Below, piece by piece: positions 25,663-35,302 of a DNA stretch of 64,000 bases. The stretch covers positions 1 to 64,000 of the forward strand of contig NZ_PSZE01000020.1 in the NCBI RefSeq assembly GCF_002933465.1, read 5' to 3'. How positions within the stretch are numbered: position 1 is the stretch's first letter; each line of letters starts with the position of its first letter. Made by a program: the position numbers and the translations under genes. The notes below the pieces were generated by a model. That model worked only from the letters and a program-made list of their open reading frames with translations, ran no database searches and was not told the DNA's origin. The stretch is from Nocardia nova. GTDB lineage: Bacteria > Actinomycetota > Actinomycetes > Mycobacteriales > Mycobacteriaceae.

Positions 25663-26283
25663 TTATTCGGGCGCCTGCAGGGCGGGGAACCAGATATCGG
25701 TGAGGACTTCGGCGGCCGCCGCCGCGGTGACCTCGATCGTGCCCTGCATCGCCCACCGGGTGAAGAAGCGTTCCAGTTGCGCCACCAGTAGCTCGATGCG
25801 CAGGCGCGCTTCGTCGCGGCGGCCCTCGGGCCAGCGCGCCAGATAGGCCGGCATCCCGTCGGCGAGCTGCACGATGCCTTCGCGCGCGAGGTCGCGGAAC
25901 TCCGGTTCGAGGGCGGTCGCCTCGTCCCACGCGGGGAGCAGATCCTTGTTGTCGAAGAACCACTCGATGGCCCGGCGCATCCACGTGGTGAACTCCGCGC
26001 GGGAACCGGTGGCGAGGACCCGGTCCAGATCCCGGTAGAAGAATTGGACGCTGGCGAGCGTGCCCTGCTCGGCGATCGCGCGCAACACCTCGGTCTTACC
26101 GGTGAAGTGCAGATAGAAGGTGGCCCGGCTGCAGCCGACCGCTGCGGCGATGTCGTCGACGCGTACTCCCAGATAGCCCTCGCGCACGAACAACCGCCGC
26201 GCCTCCTCCACGATGCGCATCCGTGTCGCTCGCTTCTGCTCCTCGCGCAGCGACCCGCGCCGGACCGTCGGTTCCGAAGGCAT
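25663..26283 (-). CDS. TetR-family regulator
   Basis: A 206-residue TetR repressor with HTH GYLGVRVDDIAAAVGCSRATFYLHFTGK (split at about residues 35-62) and a helical effector domain. ATG (MPSEPTVRR) is chosen because the longer GTG start at 26313 would place the first codons inside the operator. It is divergent from the dehydrogenase remnant and the acyl-CoA synthetase. The 21-bp palindrome between them is very probably its operator, so it should repress that cluster and itself; the ligand may be an acyl-CoA or the synthetase substrate (inference). Confidence 0.87.
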   Translation of the reverse strand: MPSEPTVRRGSLREEQKRATRMRIVEEARRLFVREGYLGVRVDDIAAAVGCSRATFYLHFTGKTEVLRAIAEQGTLASVQFFYRDLDRVLATGSRAEFTTWMRRAIEWFFDNKDLLPAWDEATALEPEFRDLAREGIVQLADGMPAYLARWPEGRRDEARLRIELLVAQLERFFTRWAMQGTIEVTAAAAAEVLTDIWFPALQAPE

Positions 26284-26310
26284 GACGTCGATGATAGACG
26301 CCCGCACACT

Positions 26311-26331
26311 CACTGGACGCTGTGTCCAGTG
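26311..26331. promoter_or_regulatory. TetR operator, perfect palindrome
   Basis: Arms CACTGGAC and GTCCAGTG are exact complements around five bases. The site is 27 bases from the TetR ATG and 65 bases from the dehydrogenase ATG, in the only promoter space between the divergent genes. Confidence 0.75.
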
Positions 26332-26396
26332 AATGCTACCGTGTGTGCCACGTCACGTCCGGCGCCGCGCCGAACGCCGCGGTGAGGAATCAGAAC

Positions 26397-27044
26397 ATGC
26401 GCGCATTGCAATTGACCGGGCCCGGCACGCTGGCGCTGCGCGAGGTCCCGATCCCCGAGCTCGGGCCCACCGATCTGCTGTTGAAGGTCGGGGCGGCCGG
26501 CATCCGCCATTCGGACTCCTTCGTTCTCGGCTTGCCGTTCTCGCTGCGCGACGATCCGCTAACGATGGGGCACGAGATCGCCGGAACCATCGAGGCGGTC
26601 GGCACCGAGGTCGAAGGTCGTCGCGCGGGGGAGCGGGGCCTGGTCTACCTGTGCTGGTCCTGTGGCGTGTGCCGGGAATGCGTGAGCGGTAACGAGAACG
26701 TCTGCCTCGCGGCGGGGCGTACCGCGATGCCGCCGTGCCCTGGCCTCGGGCCCGACGGGGGCATGGCGGAATACGTTCGCATTCCGGCGAATTCGTTCGT
26801 GCCGATCGGCGCCTATCGCATGGTGGGTCTCGACGCCGGACCCGCCGGTGGGCCCGGCCTGCCGTGGGGAGCCACCGTCCGAAAGTCCTACGGCGGCACC
26901 AAGGGTGACCTGTACGCGTCGGTCGCGCTCGCGCAGCGCGGCGCCATCGACGTGTCGGTGGAACGTTTCGACCTCGCCGAGGGGCCCGCCGCATTCGAAC
27001 GACTCGACCGGGGCGTGATCCGCGGTTGCGCCGTGCTCATCCCG
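26397..27044 (+). pseudogene. Zinc alcohol dehydrogenase with internal deletion
   Basis: The first 145 codons are the GroES-like catalytic domain of a zinc alcohol dehydrogenase (LALREVPIPELGPTDLLLKV; structural zinc loop CWSCGVCRECVSGNENVC). The last 65 are the C-terminal part (GDLYASVALAQRGAID...FERLDRGVIRGCAVLIP). About 120 residues, holding the whole NAD(P)-binding Rossmann domain, are absent. The catalytic zinc Cys is Arg in GAAGIRHSD (residue 37). The normal stop after VLIP is lost and the frame runs on to 27239, over the next gene. It cannot be a working dehydrogenase. The family length is about 340-350. Confidence 0.75.
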
Positions 27045-27054
27045 CGAGCAGAAA

Positions 27055-28716
27055 GTGAAGGCTATGACGCCAGCTGCCGACCCGCAGGCCATCGCCGCCC
27101 GGATCACCGCCGACCTCACCGGTCCCGGTGGGCCGTTCGAGCTGGTCGTCGAAGAGGTACTGGGCGCGCCGATTCCGGTGATGCGCAATCGGCGGCGCAG
27201 TATGGCCGAGCTGTTCCACGCGGGCACGGCCTGGGGTGACCACGACTATCTGGTGACCCCGGACCGCCGGATCACCTTCGCCGAACACGGCGCCGCGGCA
27301 ACGGCTCTCGCGCGCGCACTCGCCGATCGATACCGTGTCGGCAAGGGCGATAGGGTGGGCATCCTCGCCGCGAACACGCCCGAATGGGTGACGACGTTCT
27401 GGGCGGCGCAAGTGCTCGGCGCGATTCCGGTCGGCTACAACGCGTGGTGGGCGCCGCGCGAGATCGCCTACGGCCTGGAGCACACCCGGCCGACGGTGGT
27501 CGTCGCCGACGCCCAACGCGCCGCACTGCTGGCCGAGGTGGCGAGCGATATTCCGGTACTCACCATGGAATCCGATCTGCCGCAGCTGATCGCCGACCAT
27601 CCCGGCCCGGCGCCGAAGGTGTCGATCGCGGAGGACGACCCGGCGGTCATCCTGTACACCAGCGGCACGAGCGGCCGGCCCAAGGGCGTCGTGCACACCC
27701 AGCGAAACCTGCTGGCGGTCTGCGATTACCACCGCTTCACCGATGCGATGGCCGCCGCCTTCCGCGGGCAACAGCTCGGCCCGGGGCCCAGCGACCGCCG
27801 ATTCCTGTTGACCTCACCGCTGTTTCATATCGCCAGCCTGCACAATCTGATCATTCCGCGGCTGGCCACGGGCGCGACCGTGGTGATGAGCACCGGCAGC
27901 TTCGACCCGCAGCGGGTGTTGTCGCTGATGGAGCGGGAACGGGTGACCAACTGGGGTGCGGTGCCGACGATGGTCAGCCGCATGCTCGAACACGATCTGT
28001 CCCGCTACGACCTGTCGAGTCTGGTGGCGTTCTCGCTCAACGCCGCCCCGTCCTCGCCCGCCTTCCATCGACGGCTGCGCCGGGAACTGCCGATGGCCGA
28101 GGTCGCGCTCACCACGAGTTACGGACTCACCGAAAGCGGTACCGCGGCAACGGTGGCCACACCGCCGGTGCTGGCCGCCCACCCCGACACCGTGGGGATG
28201 CCGATCATCGGCGTGAGCATCGAGATTCGCGATCCGGACGGCAGGACGCTGCCCGACGGCGAGGAGGGCGAAATCTGTGTGCGCAGCCCGTACGTGATGC
28301 TCGGCTACTGGAACGATCCGACCGCCACCGCCAATGCCATCGATGCCGAAAGATGGCTGCACACAGGCGATTTCGGCGCAATCGAGGAGGGTCGGCTGCG
28401 GCTGTCGGGCCGGCGATCGGATCTCGTCCTGCGTGGCGGGGAGAACGTGTATCCGACCGAAATCGAGAATGTGCTCGACGAGCATCCCGCGGTGCTGGAA
28501 TCGGCGGTACTCGGTGTGCCGCATGCGGATCTGGGCCAGGAGGTGGCCGCCGTCGTGGTCGTCGCCGATCCGGCCGCCGTGTCCGAGGACGAGCTGCGGG
28601 CTTTCACCGCCGAGCGGCTCGCCTACTTCAAGGTGCCGGCCCGCTGGGTGATCACGGCACAACCGTTGCCGCGCAACGCGACCGGCAAGGTCGTCCGGCG
28701 CGAGATAGAGATCTGA
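27055..28716 (+). CDS. Class I acyl-CoA synthetase (AMP-forming)
   Basis: A 553-residue adenylate-forming ligase that activates a carboxylic acid with ATP and joins it to CoA. The AMP signature ILYTSGTSGRPKGVVHTQRN (about 199-218), LTTSYGLTESGT, the hinge TGDFG...LSGRRSDLVLRGGENVYP and the C-terminal lysine loop PRNATGKVVRREI are all present, so it is intact. Substrate type (medium/long chain or aromatic) cannot be decided. GTG start (MKAMTPAADP); ATG three codons later is possible. It lies between two deleted genes and under the presumed TetR operator, so it may be the only survivor of a degradation operon. Confidence 0.9.
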   Translation: MKAMTPAADPQAIAARITADLTGPGGPFELVVEEVLGAPIPVMRNRRRSMAELFHAGTAWGDHDYLVTPDRRITFAEHGAAATALARALADRYRVGKGDRVGILAANTPEWVTTFWAAQVLGAIPVGYNAWWAPREIAYGLEHTRPTVVVADAQRAALLAEVASDIPVLTMESDLPQLIADHPGPAPKVSIAEDDPAVILYTSGTSGRPKGVVHTQRNLLAVCDYHRFTDAMAAAFRGQQLGPGPSDRRFLLTSPLFHIASLHNLIIPRLATGATVVMSTGSFDPQRVLSLMERERVTNWGAVPTMVSRMLEHDLSRYDLSSLVAFSLNAAPSSPAFHRRLRRELPMAEVALTTSYGLTESGTAATVATPPVLAAHPDTVGMPIIGVSIEIRDPDGRTLPDGEEGEICVRSPYVMLGYWNDPTATANAIDAERWLHTGDFGAIEEGRLRLSGRRSDLVLRGGENVYPTEIENVLDEHPAVLESAVLGVPHADLGQEVAAVVVVADPAAVSEDELRAFTAERLAYFKVPARWVITAQPLPRNATGKVVRREIEI

Positions 28717-28749
28717 CGCGCCCCGCCGGGGCGGGTGGGTGGAAGAGGA

Positions 28750-29024
28750 CCTGTCAGGTACGACAGCATCGTCAGGGGCGGTACCTGGTTCGACGGTACG
28801 GGCGCGCCGTCGGCGGTGCGCGCCGTCGGCATTCGCGACGGGTGGGTGGCTGGCGGCCGCCCGTTCATGTCGGTGGCACATGCGGTGCACCGGCTCACCG
28901 GGGATCTGGCCGACTGGTACGGGTGAATGCCGTATTCGTCGGCGGCCGTTACGTTTTCGGCGATGGTGTGGCCGCGTCGGTGCTGGGCTCGCAGCGTACG
29001 GGACGCTTTCTCACCGCCGCGTGA
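28750..29024 (+). pseudogene. Amidohydrolase (D-aminoacylase-like) with internal deletion and frameshift
   Basis: Three pieces of one protein are packed in 275 bases. An N-terminal strand, VRYDSIVRGGTWFDGTGAPS...VGIRDGWVA, is joined directly to a near-C-terminal piece PFMSVAHAVHRLTGDLADWYG. The final piece, AVFVGGRYVFGDG...GSQRTGRFL, continues in another frame after a stop at 28924-28926. The metal-binding barrel (about 450 residues in the family) is gone. Order of pieces matches N-acyl-D-amino-acid deacylase/dihydropyrimidinase-type amidohydrolases. Not functional. Confidence 0.65.
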
Positions 29025-29055
29025 CCGGGCTGTCGGCTCGTAAGATCCCGGACAC

Positions 29056-30345
29056 TCAGCCGAGGTCGTCGAGCTTGCGGTGCAATACCGCACGCTCACG
29101 GTCGTTGCCGCACAGGCGCACCGCCAACTCCCATTCCTCGCGGGCTTCACCGGTGCGGCCGAGGCGGGCGAGCAGCTCGCCCCGAACCGTCGGCAGTAGT
29201 TGGGAATTCGGCAGCACGCCCTCGGTGCGGAGACCGTCCACGATATCGAGTGCGGCGTCCGGGCCCTTCGCCATCGCGACCGCGACCGCCCGGTTCAGCT
29301 CGACCACCGGTGAAGGGGCGAGGCGGCCCAGCGCTTCGTAGAGGCTCACCACCCGGCCCCAGTCGGTGTCGTCGACAGAGCCGGCGACCGCGTGGCATTC
29401 GGCGATCGCGGCCTGAACGCCGTAATAGCCCAGTCCGCGGCCGGCCTGTCCGGCGCGGGTGAGGGCGGCGCGGCCACGCCGGATCGCCGCACGGTCCCAG
29501 CGCTGCCGGTCCTGATGCTCCAGCAGCACCGGCTCACCGTCGGGGCCCGTCCGCGCGGGGAAGCGGGCCGCGGTCAGCTCGAGCAGAGCCAGTAGGCCGT
29601 ACACCTCCGGCTCGTCCGGCACGAGGTGGGACAGCACCCGCGCCAGCCGTTGTGCTTCCCCGGCCAGATCGAAGCGGATCAGTTCGGTGCCCGAGCTCGC
29701 CGACGAACCTTCGGTGAAGATCAGGTAGATCACGCTGAGCACCGAGCTCAGGCGGGTGGCGCGCTCACCCGCCTCGGGCACCGCGAACGGAATGTGTTCG
29801 GCGGCAAGCGTTTTCTTCGCCCGGGTGATCCGAGCCTGAACCGTCGCGGCCGGAACGAGGAACGCTTTGGCGATCTCGTCGCTGGTGAGACCGCCGACCA
29901 CCCGCAGCGTCAGGGCCACCCGCGCCTCACGCGAGAGCACCGGATGGCAGGCCGTGAAGATCAGAGCCAGCACGTCGTCGTCGATGCGATCGGGATCCCA
30001 CAGCGGTTCGGCTGCCCTACGCATCGGATCCGAACCGGGCCCGCCGGTCAGCGCACCGCCCTCACCCAGATCGCGGGCGAGGGCGGCGTAGCGATCATCG
30101 AGGGCGGAGCGGCGGCGGAAGGTGTCGATCGCGCGCCGCCGCCCCACCGTGAGCAACCAACCCGCCGGATTGCGCGGTGTTCCCTCCCGCGGCCAGGTGA
30201 TCAACGCTTCGGCCAGTGCTTCCTGCGCCAGATCTTCGGCGAGGGCGAAATCGCCGGTGTAGCGGGCGAGCGCGCCGACGATGCGCGCGGATTCGATCCG
30301 CCACACCGCGGCGACCGCCTCGCGTCCGGTCGGATCGGCCGTCAT
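29056..30345 (-). CDS. ECF RNA polymerase sigma factor with C-terminal extension (ECF42 type)
   Basis: A 429-residue extracytoplasmic-function sigma factor. Region 2 (ALARYTGDFALAEDLAQEAL, then NPAGWLLTVGRRRAIDTFRR) and region 4 (LTSDEIAKAFLVPAATVQAR) occupy the first 200 residues. The remaining 220 are the TPR-like extension (AIAECHAVAGSVDDTDW, VVELNRAVAVAMAKGPDAAL) typical of the ECF42 group, which has no classical anti-sigma and is encoded with DGPF/YCII proteins. That partner lies immediately upstream (13-base gap). ATG start. The promoters it reads are unknown. Confidence 0.88.
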   Translation of the reverse strand: MTADPTGREAVAAVWRIESARIVGALARYTGDFALAEDLAQEALAEALITWPREGTPRNPAGWLLTVGRRRAIDTFRRRSALDDRYAALARDLGEGGALTGGPGSDPMRRAAEPLWDPDRIDDDVLALIFTACHPVLSREARVALTLRVVGGLTSDEIAKAFLVPAATVQARITRAKKTLAAEHIPFAVPEAGERATRLSSVLSVIYLIFTEGSSASSGTELIRFDLAGEAQRLARVLSHLVPDEPEVYGLLALLELTAARFPARTGPDGEPVLLEHQDRQRWDRAAIRRGRAALTRAGQAGRGLGYYGVQAAIAECHAVAGSVDDTDWGRVVSLYEALGRLAPSPVVELNRAVAVAMAKGPDAALDIVDGLRTEGVLPNSQLLPTVRGELLARLGRTGEAREEWELAVRLCGNDRERAVLHRKLDDLG

Positions 30346-30358
30346 CCGGAGGTTCCGC

Positions 30359-30775
30359 TCAGAGCTGCCCGGTGGCCTCGCGCCACGCCCGCTCCTTCTG
30401 AATCCACACGTTGTCCTGCGGGAATTCGTCGATCGTGGGCACCCGCCGGATCTCGGTCTTGCACCCCTTGACGATGACCGGCATCCGCTTCGCCCACTCG
30501 ATCGCTTCCGCTTTGGAGGCGACGTTGAGAAGGTAGAACCCGCCGAACAGTTCCTTGGTTTCGCCGTAGGGGCCGTCGGTGACGACCGGGGTTTCCGAGT
30601 CGTAATCGACCACCACACTCTCGGCGGGGTCGAGCCCCTCCGCCGCGAGCAGCACGCCCGCCCGGATCAACTCGTCGTTGAACTTGCCCATCGTCTCCAG
30701 CATGGTGTCGAAATCGATCTCGCCCATGCTCGCGTAGGCCTCGTCCGTGGCGCGCATGATCAGCATGTACTTCAT
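30359..30775 (-). CDS. YCII/DGPF domain protein
   Basis: A 138-residue YCII-related protein beginning MKYMLIMRATDEAY, with the signature VVTDGPYGETKELFGGFYLL (about 76-95) that gives the DGPF family its name. It is the usual partner of ECF42 sigma factors and is transcribed just before one here. Enzymatic activity is not established for this group, although YciI-like members contain a conserved His/Asp pair. AAGGAG eight bases before the ATG fixes the start. Confidence 0.88.
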   Translation of the reverse strand: MKYMLIMRATDEAYASMGEIDFDTMLETMGKFNDELIRAGVLLAAEGLDPAESVVVDYDSETPVVTDGPYGETKELFGGFYLLNVASKAEAIEWAKRMPVIVKGCKTEIRRVPTIDEFPQDNVWIQKERAWREATGQL

Positions 30776-30913
30776 GGTGTGTCTCCTTCGTCTCGCGGAT
30801 CCCCTCCGGACCCTCTCACCCCTGGGTCGAACGGGACCCACTCTGGATCGACACGGCAGCCGAAATTTTCCGAAAGATTTTTCCGGCCGCATTATGGCAG
30901 GTCGCCGAGGCTC

Positions 30914-31429
30914 TCACCCCTTGTTCGTGGTGCGCAAGGCCCAGGCGAGGACGCCGAGTGCTCCGGTGTTGGCGAGGGCTCGCAGGATGTTGAGGGTGAT
31001 CCAGGGGCTTTCGAACTGGTGGCGCAGGGCGGCGAAATCGCCGGAGGAGGTGTCGGCGAGCTGGTTGTTCAGGGGCACATTGCCGCCCGAGGTGATGAGG
31101 AAACTGATCACGTTGAGGGCCAGGGCGAGTAGCACCCACCACAACACGGTGCGCTGGTCGGTGCGCCAGTACAGCACGGCGGCGAGGCCGGTGAAGGCGA
31201 CCGAACCGAGGAAGCTCAGCATGAAGACCGGATTGACGATGACGGTGTTGATCCGGTTCATCACGTCCACGAAGGTGCGGTCGTCGAGTTGACGCAGCGC
31301 GAGCATCACTGAGCTGGCGTAGGCGTAGAAGACGCCGGCCAGCAGGCCGGTGGTGACGGTCGCGCCGATCAGGGAACCGGTCGCGAAGCCGGAGGTGGTC
31401 GAGGTGGCGGTGGCGGTGGTCGCTGTCAT
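30914..31429 (-). CDS. DUF1772 membrane protein
   Basis: A 171-residue integral membrane protein with four likely membrane segments (ATVTTGLLAGVFYAYASSVM; PVFMLSFLGSVAFTGLAAVL; WWVLLALALNVISFLI; a last one near the C-terminus). The segment FVDVMNRINTVIVNP and the loop GNVPLNNQLA are typical of DUF1772/anthrone-oxygenase-like proteins. A few members oxidise anthrones; the function of bacterial ones is mostly unknown. ATG start gives a Thr/Ala-rich cytoplasmic leader. It lies between the YCII gene and an old yellow enzyme remnant. Confidence 0.82.
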   Translation of the reverse strand: MTATTATATSTTSGFATGSLIGATVTTGLLAGVFYAYASSVMLALRQLDDRTFVDVMNRINTVIVNPVFMLSFLGSVAFTGLAAVLYWRTDQRTVLWWVLLALALNVISFLITSGGNVPLNNQLADTSSGDFAALRHQFESPWITLNILRALANTGALGVLAWALRTTNKG

Positions 31430-31514
31430 GCACTCAGTACACCGGGAAGCGGTGAGCGTTCCCATGGTCGTGACGCTCGCTCCTATACGCGAGCGTCCAC
31501 GAGGCCGCCCGGGG

Positions 31515-31863
31515 TCAGCGGAACGGCGTGATCTCGGCGAGTCGCCCGGCCGCATCTTGTTCACCCATTCCGGGTCGGCGAGCCGCACCTTCGGCGTGCA
31601 CCGCCTCGACCACCGCCACGCGGCGGCGCTCTTGTCACCGGAGAACCGCGGCGCCTTCGCGATCGGCCCAGCCGCCGGAACCCGCACAGAGGTCCCCTCG
31701 GTGACGACGAGACCGACACCTCTGGCCGCGGTAATACTCGATATTCTCTGGAATCGGAATGCCGTCGGGCGATTTCGCCCGCGTCATCGGCGCCATCGCG
31801 AACCGGTTCCGCAGTCGCAGCGACCCCGCGAAGCTAGACCGTGGAGTGCTCTCCAGGCCAAGC
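31515..31863 (-). pseudogene. Old yellow enzyme-type flavin oxidoreductase, deleted and frameshifted
   Basis: Reading on the minus strand, an N-terminus with SLRLRNRFAMAPMTRAKSPD and PENIEYYR continues after a frameshift as GVGLVVTEGTSVRVPAAG and PRFSGDKSAAAWR, then another shift gives VVEAVHAEGA. The next codons are the far C-terminus, RLADPEWVNKMR and, after a last shift, AGRLAEITPFR and stop. About 95 N-terminal and 22 C-terminal residues of a normal 360-residue enzyme remain; the FMN barrel is gone. The gap 31430-31878 holds nothing else. Confidence 0.65.
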
Positions 31864-31878
31864 GTGCAAGCTCCCTCG

Positions 31879-32616
31879 TCAGCGCGACGGCGGCAGGACC
31901 GGGCTCTGCCAAGCGCGGGCGTACTTCTTCTTGTTCGACACATCGACGGGTTTGCTGCGGTAGACCACGTACGGGCGGACCAGATAGCCGACGGGGGCGC
32001 TGAACATGTGGACCAGCCGCGTATAGGGCCAGACGGCGATGAGCGTCAGCACGACGAGCCCGTGCGCCTGGAAGGTCCAAGGCGTGCCGACCATCAGATC
32101 CGGTTGCGGATGGGCCGTGAAAAGGCTTCGGAACCACGGAGATACGGTTTCGCGATAGTTGTAGGTGCCCCACAGCAGATTGCTGCCGACGGTATTGAGC
32201 AGCCCGGTGATCAGCGCGGCCGCGAGCAACACGTACATGAACTTGTCGTTGGTGGTGGTGGCCTGGCGGACGGCCGGGACTCGCACGCGACGATAGGCGA
32301 GGATCGCGATACCGGCGATCACCGCGACTCCGGCCACCGTACCCGCGGAGACCGCGACCAGGTGATAGAGATGCTCGGAGACGCCGACCGCATCGGTCCA
32401 GGACTCCGGAATCAGCACGCCCAGAACGTGTCCGCCGATCACACCGAGCATGCCGAAGTGGAAGAGCGGACTGCCCAGCCGCAGCAGCCGGGATTCGTAG
32501 ATCTGCGAAGACCGTGTGGTCCAGCCGAATTGGTCATTGCGATAGCGCCACAGGTGGCCCAGCACGAACGAGGTGAAGGCGATGTAGGGCAGGGTCGCCC
32601 AGACTGTGGATGTCAT
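31879..32616 (-). CDS. narI: Respiratory nitrate reductase gamma subunit
   Basis: A 245-residue membrane cytochrome b subunit with five membrane segments. It takes electrons from menaquinol through two hemes b and passes them to NarH. Heme histidines can be picked out in SPLFHFGMLGVIGGHVLG (two His about nine apart) and in the C-terminal half (FQAHGLVVLTLIAVWPYTRLVH). The ATG overlaps the narJ stop (ATGA). It is the last gene of the narGHJI operon. C-terminal KKKYARAWQSPVLPPSR is cytoplasmic. Confidence 0.94.
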   Translation of the reverse strand: MTSTVWATLPYIAFTSFVLGHLWRYRNDQFGWTTRSSQIYESRLLRLGSPLFHFGMLGVIGGHVLGVLIPESWTDAVGVSEHLYHLVAVSAGTVAGVAVIAGIAILAYRRVRVPAVRQATTTNDKFMYVLLAAALITGLLNTVGSNLLWGTYNYRETVSPWFRSLFTAHPQPDLMVGTPWTFQAHGLVVLTLIAVWPYTRLVHMFSAPVGYLVRPYVVYRSKPVDVSNKKKYARAWQSPVLPPSR

Positions 32617-33362
32617 CGTCGGTCTCCGGATCCGGCGAAAAGCCCTGCTGTGGCCGAGTTTCCGGCTGTGGGCGGGGAGTACAGGTCGGGGTTCATGGCG
32701 GGATGCATCGACTCGCCGTCCATCGAATACGGTTCCAGCCCGACGTCCTCGTCCGGCGGTCCCTGCGCGGCCAGTTCGGCGATCCGGCGACGGTCTGCCG
32801 TGGTGGGTGGGGGCAGGGTGGCGAGGACGGCGGCCAGGGCGCCGGCATACGGCGATTCGCTGTCGGTGAGCGACAGTCGCAGCATTTCCAGTACCGGGAC
32901 GTGTTCGCCGAGCAGGCGCTCACCGCCGATCGGGTCGACGGTGGCCGCGAACTCCAGCAGTACCGGAAGATGGTCGGGCAGTTCGCGATCCGACAGCTCC
33001 GCCCCGGCATGCCGGTAGGCGTGCTTGAACCGCAGCAGCGCCATCCCGCGCTTGCGGGTGTCGCCGTAGGCGTAATAGGTCAGATGCAGGCTGGCGCGCC
33101 GGCGCAGGTCGAAGGTTTCGACGTAGTCGCGCGCCAGGGTGAGCGGTGCGGTGCCGGACAGGTGGGTGAGCGGCCGAAGGAGATCGGTCCGCACCGGCTC
33201 CGGAAGGCGGGCTGCCGCCTCGGACAGGTCGTCGAGTATCGCCAGCGTGTCCGGACCGGGGTAGTCCAGCACGAGTGCCGCGATACGCCAGACCAACCGG
33301 CGATCACGTTCGGACATCTCGACCACGGGTGTGGGCCGGCGTCTGAGAGTCAGTAGTCCCAC
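32613..33362 (-). CDS. narJ: Nitrate reductase assembly chaperone
   Basis: A 249-residue TorD/NarJ-type helical chaperone that holds the NarG apoprotein while molybdenum cofactor is inserted and is not part of the final enzyme. The typical segments are VWRIAALVLDYPGP, YVETFDLRRRASLHLTYYAYGDTRKRG and LPVLLEFAAT. GTG (MGLLTLRRRP) is chosen because GAGGG lies eight bases upstream; an internal ATG (MSERDRRLVW) is possible. A 169-bp gap follows narH, longer than elsewhere in the operon, with no gene in it. Confidence 0.92.
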   Translation of the reverse strand: MGLLTLRRRPTPVVEMSERDRRLVWRIAALVLDYPGPDTLAILDDLSEAAARLPEPVRTDLLRPLTHLSGTAPLTLARDYVETFDLRRRASLHLTYYAYGDTRKRGMALLRFKHAYRHAGAELSDRELPDHLPVLLEFAATVDPIGGERLLGEHVPVLEMLRLSLTDSESPYAGALAAVLATLPPPTTADRRRIAELAAQGPPDEDVGLEPYSMDGESMHPAMNPDLYSPPTAGNSATAGLFAGSGDRR

Positions 33363-33531
33363 GGTTACATCCCTCGTCGGTCGGGTCGCCCGCCCGGGCA
33401 TATGCGCAGCGTGTGGCGGTGGAACTCGGCGGGCGCGGCGCCGTTGCAGCGGCCGGCGGTGCGCGGCTCACCGGGGCCGGGCACCTCGGTGTACCTGTTC
33501 GCCGGGCTCGGCAGGGGGCAGCGAGACGGCC

Positions 33532-35301
<1,770 letters not shown>

Positions 35302-35302
35302 A

